Positions 24,601 through 33,410 of a DNA stretch of 45,510 bases are shown here, one piece after another. Position 1 is the first letter of the stretch. Each line of letters begins with the position of its first letter. The notes beneath the pieces were generated by a model. It worked only from the letters and a program-made list of their open reading frames with translations. It was not told where the DNA came from and did no database searches. The stretch is from Lachnospiraceae bacterium (GTDB lineage: Bacteria > Bacillota > Clostridia > Lachnospirales > Lachnospiraceae). A program made the translations under genes and the position numbers. Where the stretch lies: assembly GCA_014804605.1 (NCBI GenBank), contig JAAUZM010000005.1, positions 127,619 through 173,128 of the forward strand, written 5' to 3'.

Positions 24601-27444
24601 ATGATTGATTTAGAAAAACTGAATCCCATACTGGAAGGTTACAAAGCGTACTTTCCAAACCATTGGAATGATGAAAAGTACAAATGGGAAGCCGTCAAAC
24701 ATTTTCAGGATCACTGGAACATAGATGCTGAGAATTTTGGCGAGATGTTTAAGCTGGCAACAGATAAGACCTTTAATCTTCTGGCATCCGGCTATGCTTA
24801 TCCACGAGGAATGATCATGAACTTTGCTAAAGCAGATGATGAAGCTACCAGAGCGATGTTCTGGCACCTTTATGATGAATCAAAGGATCTGGCTGAAAGA
24901 GTGGATGCATTCCAGACCGCATCAGAAGAGCTTCGAGTAAAATATGATGACGGTACCTGGAGAAATCATTATCAGAATACCAATGCGATAAGCACATATC
25001 TTTGGCTCAGGTATCCGGACAAATATTATATCTACAAGTATGAGCTGCTCCGCGCTGCTGCAAGGGAATTAGAATCGGAATATATGCCTAAGAAAAATGG
25101 AGCTGTTGAGAGTCTGACGGGTGGCTTTCAGATGTATGATGAAATCTGCAATGCCATTAAAGCAGATCCTGATATCAGGGATATGATTCAGACTGCTATG
25201 ACAGCGAGCTGTTATCCGGATCCGGAAATGAAGACAGCAACAATTGATGTGGGATTCTATCTGGGGAGATTTTATCTGAGCGAACAGGATGCCGATAAGG
25301 AAGAAGATGAATGGTTTCCTAAAGATTATTCTCCGGAATTGGGTGTTGATGACTGGATCGAGCTTTTGAATGACAGTTCGATATTTACTATAAGCAGTCT
25401 TCAGATTATGAAGCGAATGAAGGATTATGGTGGAGCGGCAACATGCAAACAGCTTTCGGTTAAGTATGGTGGGAAACCTCATTTTTATAATGGCGAATCA
25501 TGGTCTTTGGCGCAGAGAGTAGCAAAGAAAACCGGCTGTCCGGTTATGATCAGAGATACAGATGATTCTAAATGGATGCCGATTCTGTATGTCAGCAGAA
25601 AAGCAGACAAGGCACCTAATGGTGCATACATCTGGAAACTTAGAGACGAACTTGCAGAAGCTTTGGATAAGGTGGATTTAAATGAGATTGATTTATATGT
25701 CGATAATTCACCGGCAATATGGAAAATAAGTCATGGTTCTATATCGGATAATAACAAAATTATATTTGAAGGCAGACAGGTTGTTACAGTACGTAGCACA
25801 ACAAAAGCAAAAGCGACGGCTAAAGTATCCCAAGGCGAGAATTTCATGGACGGTATAAAGAAAGGGGATTACTTCTATCTTTGCTATGGAAACAGCATTA
25901 GGCTATTGGGACAGTTCGTTGCCGACAAGGCTGTTTTAAATCCTGAAATGGCAGATGGATGGTATGAGAGAGAATATCGTCTCATAAAAGAATCCAAAGA
26001 TACATCTGCATACAAGGGCATTCAGAAATGGTGGACACCAAATGATAATTCAACTTGTATAAAAGTAGAGTCTGAGGATAAGCCTTTGTTTGAAGACTCT
26101 ATCTTGAAGCCTTATTTTGAAATGACTTTGGATGAATTGCTTGGCGATGAAAGCCAGAATCAGGGATACTGGTGGCTGACAGCCAATCCTAAGATTTGGA
26201 GCTTTTCTGATATTAAGATAGGCGAAGAACAGAGCTATACGCTGTATAACGAGAACGGAAATAAGCGAAGAATATTCCAGAACTTCCTGAATGCGAAGGT
26301 TGGAGATATTGTCATTGGATACGAGGCAAATCCTGTAAAGAAGGTTGTAGCTATCGCAAGGATTACACAGGCGAATGACGGGAAAGCAATATATTTTGAA
26401 AAGGTCGAAGGCCTGACAACACCTATCGAATATCTGGCTCTTAAGGAGTGTCCGGAGTTGGAAAAGATGGAATTTTTCAAGCAGCCGAATGGCAGTCTCT
26501 TTAAACTGACAAAAGGCGAATATGCTTTCATCATGGATATTATTCGTGATGAGAATCCACTGCAGAAACCGGATGCTATTATTCAGAAATATACAAAGGA
26601 AGATTTCCTCAGCAAGGTATATATGACGAAGGAACGGTTTGATGTTCTGGAGGCGCTTCTTAGAAATAAGATGAATGTGATCCTGCAAGGTGCTCCGGGA
26701 GTTGGTAAGACCTTTACGGCCAAGAAACTTGCGTATGCAATGATGGGAGAGGTTGATGATTCCAGAATTGAAATGGTTCAGTTCCATCAGAATTATTCCT
26801 ATGAGGATTTTATCATGGGATATCGACCGGATGGAGCTGACTTTAAGCTGACTGATGGCATTTTCTATAAGTTCTGTCAGACGGCTGCGAATCATCCTGA
26901 TAAGGAATATTTCTTCATTATTGATGAGATTAACCGTGGAAATATGAGCAAGAATTTTGGCGAATTGCTCATGCTTATTGAGAAGGATTACAGAGGGACA
27001 AAAGCAACTCTGGCATACAATGGAATGCCGTTCTCTGTTCCAGAGAATCTGTTCATTATAGGTATGATGAATACGGCAGATCGAAGCCTTGCGATGATTG
27101 ATTATGCGCTTCGAAGAAGATTTAGTTTCTTTGAGATGGAGCCCGGATTCAATTCGGAAGGATTCACAAATTATCAGAAGGCGCTTGGAAATGAGACCTT
27201 TAATGCCCTTATTGATCAGATTAAGCTTTTAAATAAAAAAATTGCTGAAGATAAATCACTGGGACGCGGTTTCCAGATTGGGCATAGCTATTTCTGTGGC
27301 AGAGAGGAACTGGGATGTATCGATGAGTGGATGCGGTCTGTAGTTGAGTTTGATATTCTGCCGATGCTGGGTGAATATTGGTTTGATGAGCCGGATAAGC
27401 TAACACGATGGGAAAAGAATTTACGTGGGGTGTTTGATGACTAA
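24601..27444 (+). CDS. mcrB: McrB-type AAA+ restriction protein with EVE domain
   Basis: A 947-residue protein. Residues 1-380 are an N-terminal region of unknown type, about 400-510 a segment that could be a further modified-base reader fold, and about 521-660 an EVE domain (YWWLTANPKIWSF, VIGYEANPVKKVVAIARI). EVE domains read modified bases. The AAA+ motor has Walker A GAPGVGKT (about 697-704), Walker B FFIIDEINRGN (771-781) and the McrB-type motif MNTADRSLAMIDYALRRRF (823-841). Such proteins power translocation for a McrC nuclease. It overlaps mcrC by 8 bp. GGAAGGAG precedes the start. The region is AT-rich compared with its neighbours. Confidence 0.88.
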   Translation: MIDLEKLNPILEGYKAYFPNHWNDEKYKWEAVKHFQDHWNIDAENFGEMFKLATDKTFNLLASGYAYPRGMIMNFAKADDEATRAMFWHLYDESKDLAERVDAFQTASEELRVKYDDGTWRNHYQNTNAISTYLWLRYPDKYYIYKYELLRAAARELESEYMPKKNGAVESLTGGFQMYDEICNAIKADPDIRDMIQTAMTASCYPDPEMKTATIDVGFYLGRFYLSEQDADKEEDEWFPKDYSPELGVDDWIELLNDSSIFTISSLQIMKRMKDYGGAATCKQLSVKYGGKPHFYNGESWSLAQRVAKKTGCPVMIRDTDDSKWMPILYVSRKADKAPNGAYIWKLRDELAEALDKVDLNEIDLYVDNSPAIWKISHGSISDNNKIIFEGRQVVTVRSTTKAKATAKVSQGENFMDGIKKGDYFYLCYGNSIRLLGQFVADKAVLNPEMADGWYEREYRLIKESKDTSAYKGIQKWWTPNDNSTCIKVESEDKPLFEDSILKPYFEMTLDELLGDESQNQGYWWLTANPKIWSFSDIKIGEEQSYTLYNENGNKRRIFQNFLNAKVGDIVIGYEANPVKKVVAIARITQANDGKAIYFEKVEGLTTPIEYLALKECPELEKMEFFKQPNGSLFKLTKGEYAFIMDIIRDENPLQKPDAIIQKYTKEDFLSKVYMTKERFDVLEALLRNKMNVILQGAPGVGKTFTAKKLAYAMMGEVDDSRIEMVQFHQNYSYEDFIMGYRPDGADFKLTDGIFYKFCQTAANHPDKEYFFIIDEINRGNMSKNFGELLMLIEKDYRGTKATLAYNGMPFSVPENLFIIGMMNTADRSLAMIDYALRRRFSFFEMEPGFNSEGFTNYQKALGNETFNALIDQIKLLNKKIAEDKSLGRGFQIGHSYFCGREELGCIDEWMRSVVEFDILPMLGEYWFDEPDKLTRWEKNLRGVFDD

Positions 27445-28561
27445 GGATAAAAGCATATTTATAAAAAATATATATTATATGCTTTCCTATGCTTTTCAGA
27501 TTCTGAAGCAATCGAATTATGATGAGGTTGCTTCAGAAAAATTTGACAAAGCACAGGATCTTTTTGCGGCAATTCTTAGCAAGGGTATAGCTCAGCAGCT
27601 GAAGCAGGGGCTGTTTCGTGAGTATGTTACCAAGAATGAAACACTGCCTGTGATGCGTGGAAAGCTGGATATGCCGAATACGATACGTAACCAGATTCAG
27701 AGAAAACAGAAGCTGGCATGTGAATTTGATGAGCTGTCTGAGGATAACCTGTTTAATCAGATTCTTAAGGCCACAATTCATTTTCTGATTATAGATGATG
27801 GTGTAGATTCAAAACGTAAGAGTACGCTTAAAAAACTTCTGGTTTTCTTTGATGGCATACAACAGCTGGAACCGTCAGAGATTCAGTGGAGCCGACTGCA
27901 TTATCAGAGAAATAATAAGAACTATGAGCTGTTGATGAATATCTGTTATTTTGTACTGGACGGGATGCTTCAGACAACAGAGAAAGGCGAATACAAAATG
28001 ACGGCTTTCTCTGATGACCATATGGCTAGGCTTTATGAGAAATTCATTTTGGAATATTATCATCAGCATCATACATATTTTTCTGAGGTTAAGGCAGGAC
28101 AGGTCAAATGGAATCTGGTCGGTGATAACAGTGAGTCTATGATGCGATTTCTTCCGGTTATGCAGACAGACATTATGCTCCGATTGAATGAACGGATCCT
28201 TATTATAGATGCAAAGTATTATGGGCGAACATTGCAGACGCGGTTCGATAAGTATTCACTGCATTCCGGTAACATATATCAGATATTTACCTATGTGAAA
28301 AATCAGGATAAGGATAATACCGGAAACGTGGCGGGGCTTCTGCTATATGCAAAGACAGACGAAGAAATCACGCCGGATTGCACTTTAAATATGGGCGGTA
28401 ATCAGATAGGTGCAAAGACGTTGGACTTGAATAAAGAGTTTTCATTGATAGCTGCTCAGTTGGATAAGATTGCTGATGATTTTTTTCAACCGCAATTACC
28501 AAAAGCAAGCTATAGGGAGAATGAGATGGCACAAATCATTGTTTTAGGGCAACAATATTGA
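27437..28561 (+). CDS. mcrC: McrC-type restriction endonuclease subunit
   Basis: A 374-residue McrC-like protein, the nuclease partner of the McrB-type motor. N-terminal FIKNIYYMLSYAFQILKQ and LPVMRGKLDMPNTIRNQI are typical of the 5-methylcytosine restriction McrC family. The PD-(D/E)xK core is visible as D245 (TDIMLRL), followed by LIIDAKYYG with D258 and K260. The C-terminal helices include FDKYSLHSGNIYQIFTYVKN. The start at 27437 (ATGACTAA) overlaps the mcrB stop by 8 bp, indicating translational coupling. An upstream start at 27425 exists but has no better support. Together they form a type IV-like restriction system. Confidence 0.9.
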   Translation: MTKDKSIFIKNIYYMLSYAFQILKQSNYDEVASEKFDKAQDLFAAILSKGIAQQLKQGLFREYVTKNETLPVMRGKLDMPNTIRNQIQRKQKLACEFDELSEDNLFNQILKATIHFLIIDDGVDSKRKSTLKKLLVFFDGIQQLEPSEIQWSRLHYQRNNKNYELLMNICYFVLDGMLQTTEKGEYKMTAFSDDHMARLYEKFILEYYHQHHTYFSEVKAGQVKWNLVGDNSESMMRFLPVMQTDIMLRLNERILIIDAKYYGRTLQTRFDKYSLHSGNIYQIFTYVKNQDKDNTGNVAGLLLYAKTDEEITPDCTLNMGGNQIGAKTLDLNKEFSLIAAQLDKIADDFFQPQLPKASYRENEMAQIIVLGQQY

Positions 28562-28776
28562 TCAGGCATTCTGCACAAGGAAAAAGTATCTGTATGATAT
28601 TCTGGACATAAAGAAAGAAACGAGCAACTCTTTCAACTCATAATGAGCCTACCAGACACAAAACCCATTTCTCTTTGACAGAAACATAACATAGAAGATA
28701 CCGTTTTGTCAACTGAACTTTTTCAAGTGAGAGAATGAATAATGGCATCATAAACATAAAAAAGAGGAAAATCAAT

Positions 28777-28820
28777 ATGGATATAGCAAAAAGAGTAATG
28801 GAACTTCGTGACAGATTATT
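28777..28820 (+). pseudogene. Truncated start of a plus-strand gene, possibly LigA-like
   Basis: After the ribosome binding site GAGGAAAA, an ATG opens MDIAKRVMELRDRL and then loses coding character, ending in a random frame that meets the toxin gene on the other strand. The first 14 residues recall the N terminus of NAD-dependent DNA ligase (LigA). That resemblance is short and low confidence. It suggests that insertion of the toxin locus or a deletion cut off a gene. The preceding 28562-28776 contains no supported gene. Confidence 0.3.
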
Positions 28821-28830
28821 TTGCTTCCTG

Positions 28831-29331
28831 TCAATTTGGATAATAATTTTTAGCAGCTTCTTCAAGCAACTTGAAATCGCATGAAGATTTAACAAGTCCA
28901 TGGTCTATGCCGGCAATAACCGTGTTATATGTATCTTCGGCCATTTTTCGTATATCGCTTTCAATGGAATTACAGTATACCCATTGGCGACGGAGGAATT
29001 CCCTGCGGCTGGGCGTTTCTTTCGAAAAATCGCGACGTGTAATGTATTTGTCATCAACCGGAAACATATAGTTAAATCTAAGCGAACCTTTGATAGGATT
29101 GAACTTATCATCATTTAATTGAATTAATAAATTGTTATCTTGCTTAGTTTTGTAAGAAGATATAGGTACATAGTATTTAAAACTATTGATTTCCATAACC
29201 ACGCCACAGACCATCTTCTTCTCATTTTGGTATTCTATGTCAGGTACGCGTGTAAAACCACGATTTGCGATTTCTGACGTTTTTAGATATCTTACATAGT
29301 CTACATCTACATCGTAAAAGAATAGATTCAT
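28831..29331 (-). CDS. toxN: ToxN/AbiQ-family endoribonuclease toxin of a type III toxin-antitoxin system
   Basis: A 166-residue protein fitting the ToxN/AbiQ fold: NLFFYDVDVDYVRYLKTSE at the N terminus, GVVMEINSFKYYVPISSYK with the SSxK active-site region (residues 58-61, corresponding to TSPK in ToxN), RFNYMFPV and the C-terminal CDFKLLEEAAKNY (compare ToxN CNFSLLEEKY). ToxN cleaves RNA and is neutralised by repeat RNAs from its own operon; AbiQ aborts phage infection. Just upstream are the required RNA repeats and terminator (29343-29449). AGGAG lies before the start ATG at 29331. It is AT-rich and in an island with McrBC. The function is inferred from family and architecture. Confidence 0.85.
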   Translation of the reverse strand: MNLFFYDVDVDYVRYLKTSEIANRGFTRVPDIEYQNEKKMVCGVVMEINSFKYYVPISSYKTKQDNNLLIQLNDDKFNPIKGSLRFNYMFPVDDKYITRRDFSKETPSRREFLRRQWVYCNSIESDIRKMAEDTYNTVIAGIDHGLVKSSCDFKLLEEAAKNYYPN

Positions 29332-29342
29332 AAATTTCTCCT

Positions 29343-29379
29343 AAAAAGTAATGAGTAAGGAAGAATATCCTTACTCATT
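29343..29379 (-). terminator. Terminator between antitoxin repeats and toxin gene
   Basis: On the minus strand AATGAGTAAGGA pairs with TCCTTACTCATT (12 bp, 29379-29368 with 29361-29350, 6-nt loop), then CTTTTTAG. In type III systems such a hairpin keeps antitoxin RNA in excess and lets some transcripts through to the toxin. Confidence 0.85.
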
Positions 29380-29381
29380 CA

Positions 29382-29449
29382 TCATAATTCGCCCTTCATG
29401 GTGGCGGAACACCAGTCATAATTCACCTTTAAGGTAGTGGAACACCTAG
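29382..29449 (-). ncRNA. Type III antitoxin RNA: two 34-bp tandem repeats
   Basis: Two head-to-tail copies (29449-29416, then 29415-29382). Both begin near GGTGTTCC and end GAATTATGA. The middle differs, yet a short stem is kept: CACT/GGTG in the distal copy and CGCC/GGCG in the proximal one. They lie between a promoter and the terminator ahead of the ToxN-like gene. Known ToxI and antiQ RNAs are tandem repeats of about 35 nt, so the size fits; only two units are present here. Confidence 0.82.
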
Positions 29450-29468
29450 GAAGCTTTTTCCTACTTAT

Positions 29469-29498
29469 ATATTATGTGTAATTTTCCGTTTTTGTCAA
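29469..29498 (-). promoter_or_regulatory. Promoter of the type III toxin-antitoxin operon
   Basis: On the minus strand TTGACA (29498-29493) is followed after 17-18 bp by ATAATA/TAATAT (29475-29469). Transcription would begin about 12 bp before the first antitoxin repeat. Confidence 0.8.
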
Positions 29499-29617
29499 GG
29501 AAAATTACTGCATTCAGCAAGAAAATTGTAATCACATCAAATACACCGAAACCATTTTATAATGATGACGGTATATTGATGATGAATGTATACGACTTTG
29601 CATGTCACTCCCGTCCA

Positions 29618-30475
29618 TCACCCTTTCCGAAACTTAGAAGGCGTTATCCCTTCCATTTTTTTAAATACCTGAATGAAATAAACGGAATCGGAGAATCCCG
29701 TCTGATGGCTTATTTCTTCGATGGATAGTTCTGTTGCCTTCAGAAGATACTTGGCGTTGTAGATACGGAGCCTTGTGATATATTCATGCGGTGCAAAACC
29801 TGTGTACTCCTTAAAGCATCTGGACATATGGGTACGGCTTAAGCCGAAATGGTGCGATAGGTCATCTAATGAGAGATTTTTCATATAGTTTGCCTGCATG
29901 TAAGAAACTATTTTCTCAACAATGTCAGAAGTTGTACTGCGCGTTTTGCTCCGGACGATCAGGAGATTTGTCAGGAGCAGATAAAAGGTGGCGGAAATTT
30001 CATATTCCATATATGAGGCAGCCTTTTGCGTGCATTGCAATATGTGTGTCTGGAATGGCTCAAAGTTTAAAAACTCGGTATTGGAAAATTTGACATTACC
30101 GGATTGCAGATAGGATTGTACTAACGGAGCAGCCGGCGTACCATCGAAATACAGAGAGGTACTGACCCAGTGGTAGCTGCTGGTCTGGTAATAATATTTC
30201 TGGCGGCAGTCGATCAGGCAGCCGTCTCCTTTTTTCAGCAGATAGCTCTTTCCGTTATATTTTAAATAGCCTTCTCCTTCTAATATATATCGAATTTCAT
30301 AGAATTCCTGATTGTTGCCTTCCGTGTAGTAGTCGTAAGCTGTTTTCAACAAGCTGAAAGATTTCGGATAGATCAACGTTTCTTTTGCTTTGCTGCTGAT
30401 GATAAATTCAGGGATGATATGTTCCGTTCCGTAAGCGAAAGAGTGTTTAATCAGTGGTAAGAAATCATATCTCAT
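29618..30475 (-). CDS. AraC-family transcriptional regulator
   Basis: A 285-residue regulator: an N-terminal cupin-like sensing domain (about residues 40-140; EFYEIRYILEGEGYLKYNGK, KGDGCLID) and a C-terminal pair of helix-turn-helices (about 185-285) with LSLDDLSHHFGLSRTHMSRC, FKEYTGFAPHEYI and the second motif LSIEEISHQTGFSDSVYFIQ, FKKMEGITPSKFRKG. The start at 30475 was chosen for AAGGAAATG upstream; an in-frame ATG at 30508 is possible. It is divergent from the PTS IIC-type permease gene, so it probably controls it and may sense a sugar. Inference from position only. Confidence 0.85.
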   Translation of the reverse strand: MRYDFLPLIKHSFAYGTEHIIPEFIISSKAKETLIYPKSFSLLKTAYDYYTEGNNQEFYEIRYILEGEGYLKYNGKSYLLKKGDGCLIDCRQKYYYQTSSYHWVSTSLYFDGTPAAPLVQSYLQSGNVKFSNTEFLNFEPFQTHILQCTQKAASYMEYEISATFYLLLTNLLIVRSKTRSTTSDIVEKIVSYMQANYMKNLSLDDLSHHFGLSRTHMSRCFKEYTGFAPHEYITRLRIYNAKYLLKATELSIEEISHQTGFSDSVYFIQVFKKMEGITPSKFRKG

Positions 30476-30646
30476 AATGATCATTTCCTTGCGTGGTTCA
30501 AAATTCATGTTTTATGCTTCTTTTTTCTATATAAGTATAGAATGAAATATTGTACAATTCAAGCATGAAAACCCAATTCGAAGATTGTATACAAAAGTGT
30601 AAAATTAATGTTTTGGGGAACGAGTAACCAAACAGAGGGGAAAATT

Positions 30647-31684
30647 ATGAGAGTAAAAGAGTTTCTGAGAAAAAAAGATATTGTTATTTCACCGAAACGA
30701 TACGGCATCGACGCATTGTCTCAAATGGCGCAGGCGGTATTTGCCTCTTTACTGATCGGCTTAATATTTAAGACGGTCGGGGAGCAGGGGCAGAATCTTT
30801 TGGGAGAATATAGAATCTTTACTTATTTTACACAATTGGGCAGCTTTGCCATGAAACAGGTTGGAGCAGCGATCGGTGTTGCAGTTGTATGGGCATTGAA
30901 AGCGCCACCGCTTGTTTTATTTACAAGTGCGGTGACAGGAGCGTTTGGTGCCGGTATCGGCGGGGAAGCGGCGGCACTTGTTTCTGCAATCGTAGGGGCG
31001 GAATTTGGTAAGGCGGTATCGAAAGAAACAAAGGTTGATATTCTAGTAACCCCGGGAGTTACTCTTCTGGTAGGAGGGCTTACAGCCACATTCATTGGAC
31101 CTGGGGTGAAAATGTTAATGAGTGGGATAGGTTTGATTATCATGAAAGCGACGGAATTACAGCCATTTTTTATGGGAATCATTGTGTCGGTGATTGTAGG
31201 TCTTGTCCTAACCTCGCCGCTTTCCAGTACGGCTTTATGCATCATGCTGAATTTGTCAGGAATATCGGCGGGCGCGGCCGCGGTTGGATGCTGTGCGCAG
31301 ATGGTAGGATTTGCTGCAACAGGTTACCGGGATTGCAGGATGGGCGGGGTAATGGCAATGGGACTGGGTTCTTCCATGTTTCAGTTTCCTAATATTCTAA
31401 AGAATCCTTGGATTTTATTACCGCCCACTTTATCCTCGATTATCATAGCGCCAATCGCAACATGCATTCTGGAGGCAACCAATACACCTGCGGGAGCCGG
31501 CATGGGAACCTGCGGATTTGTAGGGCAGATATTTACGTTTACGGATATGGGAATTAATACTAAATCCATCGTTTCGGTGGCACTATTGCATTTCATCTTC
31601 CCGGTTTGTTTTTCTCTGTTTTTTGACGGGATTTTAAGAAAAAAAGGAAAAATAAAGAAAGGAGATTATTCTTTTGAAATATAA
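30647..31684 (+). CDS. PTS IIC-like permease (PTS_EIIC_2 family)
   Basis: A 345-residue polytopic protein with about nine hydrophobic helices rich in Gly and Ala (GAAIGVAVVWALKAPPLVLF, GAFGAGIGGEAAALVSAIVG). It resembles the PTS_EIIC_2 family of stand-alone IIC-type permeases. The pattern LVTPGVTLLVGGLTATFIGP and LTSPLSSTALCIMLNLSG is typical. No IIA or IIB domain gene is nearby. The start at 30647 has AGAGGGG upstream, and the frame opening at 30608 is not credible. It is divergent from the AraC-type regulator. The substrate is unknown. Confidence 0.75.
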   Translation: MRVKEFLRKKDIVISPKRYGIDALSQMAQAVFASLLIGLIFKTVGEQGQNLLGEYRIFTYFTQLGSFAMKQVGAAIGVAVVWALKAPPLVLFTSAVTGAFGAGIGGEAAALVSAIVGAEFGKAVSKETKVDILVTPGVTLLVGGLTATFIGPGVKMLMSGIGLIIMKATELQPFFMGIIVSVIVGLVLTSPLSSTALCIMLNLSGISAGAAAVGCCAQMVGFAATGYRDCRMGGVMAMGLGSSMFQFPNILKNPWILLPPTLSSIIIAPIATCILEATNTPAGAGMGTCGFVGQIFTFTDMGINTKSIVSVALLHFIFPVCFSLFFDGILRKKGKIKKGDYSFEI

Positions 31685-31689
31685 ATGCG

Positions 31690-33018
31690 TCAGACGGCTT
31701 TCCGCCACGGCCCTCTCCGATAAAAGGTAATCGACAGCCCTGTAGCTAACGTCCAGCCGATGGGCCATGCGCACCAGATGCCGATATAGCCGATCTGCCC
31801 GGACAAAATTTCGGCCAGCACGACCCGCAGGATCAGATCCGTGAAGGTTGCGATCATGAAGTTTTTCATAAGCCCAGCGCCGCGCAGGATGCCATCAGCG
31901 ATCAGTTTGACCGATATAATAAAGTAGAAAGGCGCTACAATATAGAGAAACCGCATACCGGAAGCAAGCGCCAGCTCGGAGGGGTCGTTGATGAAGAAGG
32001 TGACAAGAGCCTTTGCGGCTAGAAGATACAGTGTCACGAGGGGAACGCAGAGCAGCCACACCATCTTAACGCCCGCTTTGAAGCCGTCCTTGATCCGCGG
32101 CAGAATGCCGGCACCTATATTCTGTGCAGTATAGTTGGACAATCCGTTGGCCAGCGTGGTGAAGGAGGTAATGACCAGATTGTTAAGCTTGACCGCCGCG
32201 GCATATCCGGCAGTAACCTCCACCCCGCAGTCGTTGATCACGCTCTGGATAATGATATTGCCGACAGAGATAAAACTCTGTTGTAAGATACTGGGAACCG
32301 CAATCACCGCTATTTTTTTAAACATCTCAAAAGAATATAAGACGACCCTTCCCTCGGTCGGGATACCGGACAGCCGCTTTAATACAACGATTACTGCAAG
32401 CACACAGCTTACACCCTGACAGAGAAAAGTTGCCCATGCCACGCCGGCCACTCCCATGTTGAAAGCGGCTACGAACAGAATATCTACCAGAATATTGGCA
32501 GTCGAGGAGATTGCCAGAAAGATAAACGGCGTCTTGGAATCGCCCAGCGCCGAGAAGATTCCCGTTGCTATATTATAGAAGAAAAGGAAGGGAAGTCCCC
32601 ATATGTAAATGTTCAGATATAATTTAGAGTCGGAGAGAATCTCAGACGGCGTATGGATCAGATCAAGAAGGACATCGCAGCAGACAAGCCCGAAGATCAT
32701 CAGGATCGCACACAAAACAGCGCTGGAGATCATGGTCGTGTAAACCGATGTTTTCATTTCCCCGTATTTTTTAGAACCGAACAGCCGCGACACGATGACC
32801 GAGCAGCCGATATTGCATCCGAAGGCAAAAGCGATAAAGATCAGAGTGATCTCGTAACTGTTTCCCACTGCGGCCAAGGCGTTTTCCCCGATAAATTTGC
32901 CGGCGACCAGACTGTCGGCAATATTGTATAACTGCTGAAAAATAATACTGCCAAACAACGGCAGACAGAACTGCCACAGTACAGTTTCCGGTTTTCCCAC
33001 GGTCAGATCCTTGTTCAT
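31690..33018 (-). CDS. MATE-family multidrug/organic cation exporter
   Basis: A 442-residue membrane protein with about twelve helices in two MATE repeats. Signatures are LFGSIIFQQLYNIADSLVAG with FIGENALAAVGNS in the first half and the matching second-half motif VPSILQQSFISVGNIIIQSV near residue 240. These proteins use H+ or Na+ gradients to expel drugs and metabolites. The start has GGAGGCG upstream. It converges with the PTS IIC-type gene, the stop codons being 6 bp apart. Substrates are unknown. Confidence 0.93.
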   Translation of the reverse strand: MNKDLTVGKPETVLWQFCLPLFGSIIFQQLYNIADSLVAGKFIGENALAAVGNSYEITLIFIAFAFGCNIGCSVIVSRLFGSKKYGEMKTSVYTTMISSAVLCAILMIFGLVCCDVLLDLIHTPSEILSDSKLYLNIYIWGLPFLFFYNIATGIFSALGDSKTPFIFLAISSTANILVDILFVAAFNMGVAGVAWATFLCQGVSCVLAVIVVLKRLSGIPTEGRVVLYSFEMFKKIAVIAVPSILQQSFISVGNIIIQSVINDCGVEVTAGYAAAVKLNNLVITSFTTLANGLSNYTAQNIGAGILPRIKDGFKAGVKMVWLLCVPLVTLYLLAAKALVTFFINDPSELALASGMRFLYIVAPFYFIISVKLIADGILRGAGLMKNFMIATFTDLILRVVLAEILSGQIGYIGIWCAWPIGWTLATGLSITFYRRGPWRKAV

Positions 33019-33194
33019 AATATCACGCCTCCGTTTCCAAATCCCTTATTATACTCTTTTCTTTCTAAAATGCAATCATAAACTGACATTTCTCCATTCT
33101 CATCTGCTTTCCAGTTCCTCGGCATTTCTCCAATTCTTCATTTCTACATCCTACATGACATTTCGGATTTTTCAGCATTTCTGTTTTCAGCAAT

Positions 33195-33372
33195 TTCCAA
33201 TACCCAGCACTGATGAAGATTAATATCTTAAGGAACCCCTTAAAAAGCGTCAGCGCTTAACGAGGTTCTGAGTTGCAAAGCAACTCACGAGTTTAGCGTC
33301 TGCTACGCTTTTTACGGAGCGAAAGCGCGGTTCCGTAGATATTAATCTTCATCTGTGCGGACGTCTTAGATA
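33195..33372 (+). repeat. Palindromic repeat element, copy R3
   Basis: The core spans 33207-33358 (152 bp). The arms GCAC-GATGAAGATTAATATCT and AGATATTAATCTTCATC-GTGC pair over about 22 positions with one mismatch, then GGAACC/GGTTCC, AAAAAGCGT/ACGCTTTTT and the apical GAGTTGCaaaGCAACTC. It lies in the 574-bp gap upstream of the phosphorylase operon, in opposite orientation to copy R4. Between the MATE gene and R3 the DNA is pyrimidine-rich with no supported gene; R3 is followed by the operon promoter. Confidence 0.9.
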
Positions 33373-33410
33373 ATCCATCAACAATACCGCAATTTCCCGT
33401 CCCCACCCGA

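Noticed and set aside
26050-26895. 281-residue minus-strand frame inside mcrB
   Set aside because: It is opposite to the EVE/AAA+ region, which is clearly coding on the plus strand.
29382-29449. Two tandem 34-bp repeats considered as a minimal CRISPR array
   Set aside because: Repeats are directly adjacent with no spacers, and lie between promoter, terminator and a ToxN-like gene, so antitoxin RNA fits better.
24601-29500. Island considered as a prophage or integrative element
   Set aside because: No integrase, transposase, attachment repeat or phage structural gene is seen; only a defence-gene cluster with decayed remnants can be supported.
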